Assembly: GCA_936440205.1 (NCBI GenBank)
Contig: OW387136.1
Coordinates: 50,800,232-50,864,231 of the forward strand
Origin: Lepidonotus clava
Taxonomy: Eukaryota; Annelida; Polychaeta; Phyllodocida; Polynoidae
Reading direction: 5' to 3'
Length of the DNA stretch: 64,000 bases
The notes beneath the pieces were generated by a model. That model ran no database searches, was not told the origin of the DNA, and saw only the letters and a program-made list of their open reading frames with translations. Numbering within the stretch: position 1 is the stretch's first letter; the number at the start of each line of letters is the position of its first letter. Shown piece by piece: positions 56,498-64,000 of this stretch. The position numbers and the translations under genes were made by a program.

Positions 56498-56685
56498 CAC
56501 GTGCGGATCCAGGATCCAGTGGGGGGTGGGGGGTGGGGGGGAGGTTACCATAAGCTAAGCACTAAAAGAGATACTAGAACGCACCTGTAGTCCAGTTTAG
56601 CCACAAATGGAATGGGAATCAGGATACCCTGAATCCACCACCCCTCCACCCCCCAACCCCCCAAACCCCGCCAGATCCGCCCCTG
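56498..56685 (+). mobile_element. R4 MITE, diverged
   Basis: GTGCGGATCCAGGATCC and a G run at the left; a C-rich run and CCAGATCCGCCCCTG at the right. The middle does not match other copies. Confidence 0.5.
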
Positions 56686-56965
56686 CGTACATATCATTCC
56701 TTCGAGGACGAACACCACCAGAATCCAGATACCCATGAATTTCTCCTATTTACTTCTGCTCCCTGGATACACTGTGCACCAGAAGTGACTGTTTACAAGG
56801 CAAATGATGACCTGATCCCCCTGATCCCCGAGAGGCCCTTCGACCTGTATAGGGCGGCCATAAGGGGGCCCTTTGAAGTGGTCGGAGGGCGCTGTGTGGA
56901 CCCGCCGCCAGGTGGCAGGTCGTAAACCGCCCGTAACTCACCGGGGACAGGTGGAGGCGGGGTGG

Positions 56966-57200
56966 GAGGGGGAGTGAGTGAGTGAGTGTTGGGTGTTTTA
57001 CGCTGTACCGACAGCCAGGATCATTTTTACGGCGAAAACCAGTTGGGACAAATTCTGTCTTTGGTGATTGTATCTATGAGATGATCCGAAGGAGACAGAG
57101 TGGGCAAACAGCAGAGGATCAAAACCTGGAAATCGTTTTTGCTGTATCTTATCCCTTAGTGAACCAAGCACTGACTTGGAATTGAACCAAAAGAACCACT
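56966..57200 (-). mobile_element. SINE-like sequence with GAGT tail
   Basis: GAGTGAGTGAGTG then TTGGGTGTTTTACGCTGTAC. 57000-57108 resembles 27394-27495. Read on the minus strand this is ...GCGTAAAACACCC followed by a CACT microsatellite, the tail style of Nin-DC SINEs. The tRNA head is not seen. Confidence 0.5.
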
Positions 57201-57475
57201 TGGTTAGTGCTGGGTCCCCCCTATCATCACCTTCTACGATTCTACGAGGGGCAACTGGGGGCCTATTCTTACCCGGAACCCCCAGGGAAAGGGGGGGGGG
57301 GGGGAATCAGTGCACGGACGATCTGGGAAACAGAGGACTTTGATCACTCTGCCGCTTTGACCACCTCGGTCACCTGGATCATCGCCCTGGGTGTGAACAG
57401 CGAAAAACGCCGGACTACTTTTGAGCTGCAGGTTGTAGTAATCTTACCCCACTGCAGGCAGTGCAAACTCCTTTC

Positions 57476-57545
57476 TCGCTTCAGATTCCCTTGTAATCAT
57501 TGCTCCGACTAAAGCATTCTGGGAAGTACCGGAACTACTTTTCGC
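57476..57545 (+). repeat. Single-arm relative of the 46-bp palindrome
   Basis: TCGCTTCAGATTCCCTTGTA and ATCAT match 35829-35852 with one mismatch, but here the sequence does not fold back. GGAACTACTTTTCG downstream resembles GGGACTACTTTTTG at 35936-35949. Both sites are probably ends of one dispersed family. Confidence 0.55.
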
Positions 57546-57714
57546 TGTCTAACTTGGGGTCAGAACCATATCGCAGCAGGACACTTGTGTGATGCGGTTG
57601 CGCAGTACTACAGTAAAAGTGCTTCACAAAAAAGAAGCAACGGGGGAGTATGCCACCAGTGGCTAACTTTCTACCGACATAGCAGAGTCCAGTCCCGGGT
57701 CTAGTCCTGGAGGT

Positions 57715-58460
57715 AGGGTAAGGTCGGGTAATATGGGCATGGCAGGTAATATGGGCACCCCCAATATTTCATATTTCTATCAAATATAAGTCCTGCAAAC
57801 TCATATCACAATGTGGGGAACTAAAAATCATTGCCATAGACCATTCCTTTTCAGCAAATTACTATATATTTATCAAGATATGCTACAAAGACTGTAAGAG
57901 GGTATGTGAACTTGCTTGCATGCTTGCACATAATGATACATAAAATATGAGTGAGTAGGGATATCTTAACCATTCAAATACCACATGGTAGTGCAACCTC
58001 TTAAGAACAAGTAGAAACCACAATCAAAGATATAGGAGAAATAGCCTTTATTCTATAGAGGATATATGAAAGACTGTTTTTTAGGGTAATATGAGCACCC
58101 CACAAAATCCCATAGTAACCTATGGGAAGTCTAATATGGGCAGGGTTCTTGTCCTGCCCATATTAGCCTCCCTTATTTGTCACTGTAATTCTACAAGGCT
58201 AATATGGGCAGGTGTGCCCATATTACCCTAAAATAGGGGGTGCCCATATTTCCCTGCGGTGGGTAATATGGGTTTTGAAAATGTAAAAACTTATTTTCTC
58301 AATATAGTAATTATTTCTTGACCTAGATGGTCAAAAACCCACTTATTTCTTCAATTACTGAAAACAATTCCATAAAAGAAAACAGAAGTAAATTATGATC
58401 ATTTTCCTTGATTTCACAGACATGGGTCCTTAAGGTGCCCATAATACCCGACTTTACCCT
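57715..58460. mobile_element. 746-bp element with reiterated AATATGGGCA ends
   Basis: Ends are inverted over 25 bp with two mismatches (AGGGTAAGGTCGGGTAAT at the left), with TA on both borders. The terminal word TAATATGGGCA recurs inside at least four more times in both orientations, including an inverted pair, CTAATATGGGCAG and CTGCCCATATTAG, at about 58130-58165. No coding capacity. Confidence 0.75.
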
Positions 58461-58545
58461 ATATCACGTTGCAGAAACTGAGAGGGCTTTGATAATGGCC
58501 TTGATCTGAAAAAGAGTCCATAACTTCCCCACATAAGGAGCCAAT

Positions 58546-58690
58546 CAGTGGCCGATCCAGGTTTTTGAAAAGGGGGGGAGGGCGCTATTGAATTTTTTTC
58601 TTCTTAATTACCTTTTGGGCGAGTTTTACGTTAAAAAAATGTGAAATAGGCCCAAAAAAAGGGCCGCGCCCCCCTCTAAATCCGCCACTG
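58546..58690 (+). mobile_element. R4 MITE with 5-bp target duplication
   Basis: CAGTGGCCGATCCAGG at the left, AAATCCGCCACTG at the right, flanked by CCAAT at 58541-58545 and 58691-58695. 145 bp. The most clearly bounded R4 copy. Confidence 0.8.
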
Positions 58691-58999
58691 CCAATATATG
58701 TGATCCCTATAATACTATGGTTGATTAAAGCAGGTGTATCAGTTCTCCATATGTACTGGCTACGTAGGAGTCTCAATGTTATAAATAGATATGAGATATG
58801 AGCCTTTTATATGCTGGATAGGTAAAAGAGCCAATGGTAGATCTAGATCTATGCTTTCGAAAACGTTGGGTGCTTTTGGAAACTGAGGTAGACTATTTGA
58901 ATAATGACGTGAATTCAATAAGGCCCTATACCCCAATTAAATCTATAGTTTAAAAGCGCCCCGCAAAACAAAAATACAAAAGCAAATTTAATGGCAGCT
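58691..58999. other. No gene recognised
   Basis: Nothing supportable. Confidence 0.5.
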
Positions 59000-59370
59000 A
59001 TCACATTTCACAATACATGATGCAGACGACCGTTTCCATGAACAACGACGCTCGCCGAGAACCAGCGCCGAAAACACGCGAGAGCGGACGAGAACTGGGG
59101 CCCTGATCGAGCATGGGCAAGCTGCTCTAATCGATCTGACGGGTGGGGTACGGGTGGAAGGGAATACACGTCGACAATACGCCCCGCTCGCTATCTGATG
59201 GCCCGCACCTGTCTGTCTGTTTGTCCACTTTTTTACCCGCCTTTCTCTGACTCCACCGAGCAGACGACAACCGGCTCCCGTTACCATGGCGACTCCCGCC
59301 TCTCGCCCGTCACGTGATCGGCGTGTTCGATTGTCCGGCGGCGTGACAATGGTTTATGCAAATAGAGCTG
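59000..59370. promoter_or_regulatory. CpG-rich island with RFX, E-box and octamer motifs
   Basis: CpG-dense sequence (59020-59340) contains GTTACCATGGCGAC (59280-59293, RFX X-box), CACGTG (59311-59316) and ATGCAAAT (59356-59363, a perfect POU octamer), spaced within 85 bp. Such a cluster is promoter- or enhancer-like. The 99-codon minus frame here is arginine-rich and compositional. No exon or splice signal is identifiable nearby. Confidence is for a regulatory role, not for the motifs, which are plainly present. Confidence 0.4.
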
Positions 59371-60110
59371 AAAAATGAGGGGTTTTCTTCAAAAGAGCCG
59401 CGTGAGATTTGAGAGGGGTTTAATGACGCTTTCTCTGTTCTCTTTGTCAGATTTTCCAGATAAATATTTGGAGGTTTAGGGTTTTATTGACTCTCTTGAG
59501 ATCAGCATCTGTAGCCTATTAGGTATAGGTTTCTATGGGGCTGTTCTGTTCCAGTGCAATCAGAAGATAAACATCTACACTATAATGGAGTAGTAGTAAT
59601 GTCATATACCTCTAAATAGAACTTCTATACGACGTTAAGGTTATCTCTCACTGTAAGGATCCCATAATGGGTTTATAGATGTGGGCTCGGGCCAAACTTT
59701 CTGATAGTTTTCACCTGAATTTCCTATAAAATGTGGATAGGTTTCTAAATAGCCTCATCAGCATCCGATGGTATAGAAGGGGATTTGTGGAAATATACTG
59801 ACATTATACTCTATATGAGTATATTATATTACCCAAGTCATAAAAGGTCGGCGGTTAGATTCCCGGATAACAATTTTAAGCATTTAACATTTTAATTTCT
59901 TTTGATAATCAGAATATTGCTTCATCACTTTGAAATGACATAAAAGTAAACAGAAAGAATCCAGACTATAAGCAGGTTGGGGCAATGCATCGAATCTTGT
60001 AATGTATTAGAATGAAATGACGAGGCAGTGTAATGCCTCGGTGTATAAAAACATCCACACACTCTCCAGTCAGGGGTGGCAGTTAAATGGAACCGTGTGA
60101 ATCCAAAGTG
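59371..60110. other. No gene or repeat recognised
   Basis: Nothing supportable. Confidence 0.5.
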
Positions 60111-60465
60111 AAGCCCCGTCCCCACGAGCAAGAAATTTACCGACGATAAAAGTTTATCGTTCTTAAAACTCGTTGTCGACGATGAAAAACCCGTCGTCGA
60201 CGATGAAAAACCCGTCGTCGACGATGACAACATTAAAAAAGAATGTATAATCTCGTTGGGACATGATGGACGATGAATTTAGGCCTGTTTAATATGTTTA
60301 TCGTCGACGACGAGGGGATATTCTTTGTCGGTCCTTTTCATCGTCGGAAAACCATGTGGCTTCTATAATTACTTGGTGCCAGCCTGTCTACTGGTCCCTG
60401 GCTTCAGGGTCCCTTTGTCGGCCGACACAATTCTCAAAGTTCTGTTTCCCGTGGGGACGGGGCTT
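60111..60465. mobile_element. MITE with AAGCCCCGTCCCCACG ends and GTCGTCGACGATG interior
   Basis: Left AAGCCCCGTCCCCACG (60111-60126) and right CGTGGGGACGGGGCTT (60450-60465) are perfect inverted partners. The interior has three tandem copies of a 21-bp unit containing GTCGACGATGAAAAACCCGT (about 60175-60225) and mirrored TTTATCGTCGACGACGAG farther right. 355 bp, non-coding. No target duplication resolved. Confidence 0.7.
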
Positions 60466-61459
60466 AAGGCTCGGAGAGTGATACGCGGGAAATCAGTGAA
60501 GCATGACGGTGCCGTCTGCTCAGGGTAATCCCATTGATTTCTATTGTTTACAGAAATGTACACGCAGGGCTAAGAATCTACATGATACATTTTGCTGTAA
60601 TCATGATATATGATCAGTTATGTGAAATAATGATTCGCAACATGTCTTTTAAAGTTAGGCATATTCACAAACATTATTTATTTCTCTTTGAAGTGAGGTT
60701 ATGTAAAATATGCATTGCTATATTCTGCTATGTTGTGACATCTTGCTACGACTCTGGGTCAGACATTTGCCACGATGCAAGATAATCTGACGACGCTATT
60801 TTGTAGCCGTTTCCCCAACCTGATAAGGCAATATGGTGTGGGTGGCTGCTTACGTCTCACAGCTGTCCAAGGATGTCCAATTAGGAGATCGTATAACCAT
60901 CGGTTATACTACTTAGCACTATACTCGTTATCCTGTCATAGCATTAAGCAATATAAGTAATCATAACTTAACACCTTATTTCTATAGAACTCTTTAGTAC
61001 AGCATAGCCGTAATACATTATCGGTGGATCAGTAATATCGATGGTTAGCATAGGCCTTACATTTAGAACAATACATTTAATCACATAACAGTTACTTAAC
61101 GAGCCACGAGTATTAGTCCGATTTAGGCGGGACTGTTTATAATTAGATCCCTGGCCGCCTAGACGTTGTAGGCGTGTTTAGGCTTACAAGGCTGGCCACT
61201 AAGCCTGTGGGTGGTTGGCGGGGTGCATGGGCCAGGCAGGTGTCAGGCAAAATAGCATGAACAATGTGATCTCCAGACAAGTAGTCAGACATGTGCATCA
61301 TTAAGGTAAAATTGCTGAGGATATATATAATATGTTATTATACAATGGTTTTTAAGGCTGTTTGAAGTAAGCCTACTTTATTATCTAGTTCTGCAGCATG
61401 AGTCTATGAGTACCTGTTCATGTTAGAGGGGTTGGCCACAGGCAATATTATATATGGCC
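60466..61459. other. No gene or repeat recognised
   Basis: Nothing supportable. Confidence 0.5.
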
Positions 61460-61629
61460 TATAGACGATGTGCAGAAGACATCACATGGCCAAAAGTTAG
61501 CAGACCCGTCAGCGCCATATTGGTGATCGATTTACGATTGCCATCAATCACAATTATTAAGTTTTTATGGTACATTTACCACTAAAAGTATCACAAAATC
61601 ACAGTCAACCATTACATACTAGGTCTATA
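61460..61629 (-). mobile_element. R2 MITE, internally shortened
   Basis: TATAGACGATGTGCAGAAGA at the left, TAGGTCTATA at the right; GCGCCATATTGGTGATCG near the left. 170 bp instead of about 250. Confidence 0.6.
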
Positions 61630-62342
61630 TAAGGGTCCTGGCCAAAGAAACAGCAGCCTGAACTTCATGGTGTATAACCGGAGCTAGTTTGTGAAGCATT
61701 GCAGCTCTTAAAAACCACTAGTGTTTCTACTTATCAAATTGAAAATTAAATCAGGCGCGTTCAAATCAATGCTTCCATGCTATATTAATGGGTCGGAGGT
61801 GAAAATAACACCTTATATACCCTATCCAAAAGCATGCAACGAAAGGTATTAAAAACAAGTTGGTGGAACCCTCGAGGTCGGTATAGCCCCCCGTGGACAC
61901 CTGGTCCTACTCAGCTGTTATTACGGCCTGATTTTCACGGGATCCGACTTTGGGTCGGGATTAAGGCAACAACAACTCCCACCTTTAAGGGGCATCTATA
62001 TGGGTTAGAAACACAACCAACAATAGGCCTCTACCTATATATATAGTGTGTGTCTAGCTTCGTCTCCGGAAATACATACAGCGTTGACGTAATCTTAAGT
62101 TCAGATCCCGCAACCCATCTCAATATTTCAACGTATCTCAAATTTACCTGATCATATCTATAGGGCTAAATCTAGGTTATAGGAATTACTGTGTCCATTT
62201 AATCCAAGGTATATCCCAGCACACAGATTCTGATAGCATCCCATGTATGTTGGTGTATACATATACACACATATACACACATGTACACATATATACATAT
62301 ATATACGACCATCTATAATATAGCTAGGTACATATATATAGG
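61630..62342. other. No gene; ACACATATAC microsatellite
   Basis: CA/TA-rich microsatellite at about 62250-62310. Otherwise nothing recognised. Confidence 0.5.
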
Positions 62343-62521
62343 GCCCTATCCGACGCATTATGCATTCACTGCCGGTTCTCTGGCCATTGTCCAAGTCTTT
62401 ACAACTCCCTCTCTCTATAGGCCCTATGTAAAGTGAAAAGTTATAGTGTATGACATGCACAGCAAATTGTGATTCCACATATATTCCACATATACGTAGA
62501 GGCCTATGCGTCGGATAGGGC
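62343..62521. repeat. Inverted-repeat element, 179 bp
   Basis: GCCCTATCCGACGCAT (62343-62358) and its exact complement ATGCGTCGGATAGGGC (62506-62521). TATAGGCCCTATG lies between. Probably a small MITE; seen once. Confidence 0.6.
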
Positions 62522-62624
62522 ACTACTTTCTAACAGAGCGAGTATGCATTCCAGTAGCAGTCTGATATGGTTAACTTTGAGCAACTTAGAGCAAGGGGTA
62601 AAACACAACCCTAGGCCTGGATTA

Positions 62625-62850
62625 CAGGGGCGGATCCAGGATTTTTTTTATTTTATTTTATTGAATTTTTTTTTTTGGGGGGGGGGGGGGGGAGGGGGGG
62701 GGGGGCGTGCTATAGCAAAATTTTCGCCAGCGCCCTCCATGTGCAGGAATTTTACATTAAAAAGAATAAATTTGGCCTAAAAAAAAGGGGGGGGTACGAA
62801 GAAGGGGGGGCACGAATGTCCCCCCTCCCCCCTCCCTTAATCCGCGCCTG
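62625..62850 (+). mobile_element. R4 MITE with very long G run
   Basis: CAGGGGCGGATCCAGG at the left; T run, about 30 G nearly uninterrupted (62676-62706); GCGTGCTATAGCAAAATTTT; GCAGGAATTTTACATTAAA; TTAATCCGCGCCTG at the right. No matching target duplication. Confidence 0.75.
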
Positions 62851-63077
62851 TGGAAGAATAGCCCCTTAAAACTCTCAGAAACTATCCTAGTCCCAGTGGG
62901 TGGGCTGTAGGTCCCTCCAGGGTTTGACAGAGGTGGGAGGTGACTTGTACCCGACGTACGGCCGTGTGCACACAGATGGGGACAGGTCTGACGCCGGGAA
63001 CGAGCGGGGTCCGGCTCAGGTAACGACGGACTCTATCGTCGGAGGGGGGGGGGGGGACACTTCCTCTGCAAATGTGT

Positions 63078-63210
63078 CAGGGTTGCCATTTACCAGAGAC
63101 GTCAAAATTCCCTGACTTTTCCCTGACAAATTTAATTTTTCCCTGAATAATAAGATAAGAACATCCTTTCAATAAACAGCCTTGAAATACCCATGGAACA
63201 GTCCTTTCCG
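63078..63210 (+). mobile_element. hAT-like CAGGGTTGC element, left end only
   Basis: CAGGGTTGCCATTTACCAG, GACGTCAAAATTCCCTGAC, TTTCAATAAACAGCCTTGAA follow the order of 12027-12260. The remainder is absent. Confidence 0.65.
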
Positions 63211-63850
63211 CCAATTTAGGCTAGAACCTTCGGGAAGTTTCAAACAGTGAGCCCCCTCCCCCCTTAACTCCCTAAGCCTAAGGCGGGGTCAGAAAAAATA
63301 AACCCGCGTGCCCCCTGAAGCAGGTGACGTCCGGTCGCTGGGTCCGGAATGTCCGCTATCTTACAAGACGTCGGCCGCCGAAACCAGCGGCTGGTCACGT
63401 GACAGGTGCCGTCACGCTCCAGTGGCGCCCCTGGCGGCGTCATGAGGTATCAGGTGAAGGGCGGTAAAGAGTAAACAGGTCATTCAGAGTTAAACAGTTT
63501 AAGGGAAAAGTTCAAAAAAGGAAAACCTATAGGCAGGGCTTTAGGATTGGCTGCCTGTCGGTTGTTGTCAGTTGTGGGTAAAATTTTGCCTGCCCGACCC
63601 TTGAGTTGCATGCCCAGCTTTACTGTATTATTATTATTATAATCTATATGGCAAAGATATTATCTGCCCCACCTCAAGTTTTAGGCCTGCCTGCCCCGGG
63701 CAGGCGGGCAATGCTTAATGTTTAGCCCTGGACTGTAGTCCCATCTCAAACTGCATGGGTGGCGAATAACCCCTTGCACTTAAGGACGTGGAAGGCAAGG
63801 TATTAAGATCCACTGGGGTCTTCTTTCCCGTTTTGAAGTATCCACGTGTC
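63211..63850. other. No gene; GC-rich patch
   Basis: 63300-63450 is CpG-rich with GTCACGTGAC at 63394 and TGGCGCCCCTGGCGGCG. No exon. Further on, GCCTGCC-type words recur (63540-63700). Confidence 0.4.
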
Positions 63851-64000
63851 TGGCGCGCCCCCCACCCCCCTTTTTTTTTTTTTTGGCCAGTTTTACTTTT
63901 TTTTTTAATGTAAAGTTCGGCCCAAAAGTCATTAAAGATTTTTTTCTCCAAAAGCGCCCCCCCCCCCCCCCCTTTTGAAAATCCTGGATCCGCCACCGCC
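63851..64000 (-). mobile_element. R4 MITE, cut by the window end
   Basis: GGCGCGCCCCCCACC, T run, TTTTTTTTAATGTAAAGTTC, C run (63956-63972), AAAATCCTGGATCCGCC. The last bases of the window lie in the right terminus. Confidence 0.65.

Noticed and set aside
60174-60226. Coding repeat (SSTTGF peptide)
   Set aside because: Arises from the 21-bp GTCGTCGACGATG units inside a MITE.

Overview
This window looks like non-coding, repeat-rich nuclear DNA from an invertebrate animal, probably marine. It is moderately AT-rich. Open reading frames are short, unsupported and often run through simple repeats. Transposable elements of eukaryotic type fill much of it: many short inverted-repeat DNA transposons (MITEs), foldback elements, tRNA-derived SINEs and one LINE 3' end. 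I found no host protein-coding exon, rRNA or functional tRNA that I could defend. A SINE core resembling the Nin-DC type (known best from molluscs and other invertebrates) would fit a lophotrochozoan, but the phylum cannot be fixed from this window. No bacterial or phage gene organisation is present.

Families that recur, with the labels used below. R1: MITE with AAGCCCCATACCCACTA ends, TA target duplications and TCGGCCGA-rich interior (4655, 7119, 17908, 22374, 36101, 43918). R2: MITE with TATAGAC...GTCTATA ends (4144, 15406, 19294, 23388, 61460). R3: MITE with GGTATTACACTACACGAC ends (4635, 9242, 22237, 27221, 41801, 46911). R4: CAG...CTG elements reading GGCGGATCCAGG next to long G or C runs (220, 20165, 26774, 41245, 54528, 56498, 58546, 62625, 63851). 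R5: elements bounded by G/C runs with a GGTACCCACTGC motif (7807, 11325, 13715, 17160, 17636, 31065, 34790, 43130). R6: AACGTTATTATAACGTT-like family (3717, 18866). R7: TAAGCCCRTCCCA family (571, 25837). R8 and R9: further short MITEs at 29099/44641 and 30490/44451.

Layout. 0-5 kb: R7 split by a 1.6 kb TTAA-flanked insertion, then R6, R2 and an R3 copy split by R1. 5.8-6.8 kb: a foldback element whose two arms are opposed minisatellite arrays, flanked by a 10-bp direct repeat. 7-20 kb: MITEs, a hAT-like element containing a SINE, and R1 nested in R5. 20-30 kb: a foldback with a perfect central hairpin, several MITEs, R7 split by a Harbinger-like MITE, and R3 split by a SINE-like piece. 30-38 kb: short tandem arrays, a SINE core, a 46-bp perfect palindrome and foldback elements. 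38.1-39.1 kb: the LINE end. 39.9-40.5 kb: a TG-rich higher-order array. 41-64 kb: more MITEs, a second SINE, hairpin clusters, two large foldbacks (53.1 and 57.7 kb) and two GC-rich islands (55.5 and 59.0 kb) with promoter-like motifs. The nested insertions give a relative order of transposition, which is the clearest biological information here.
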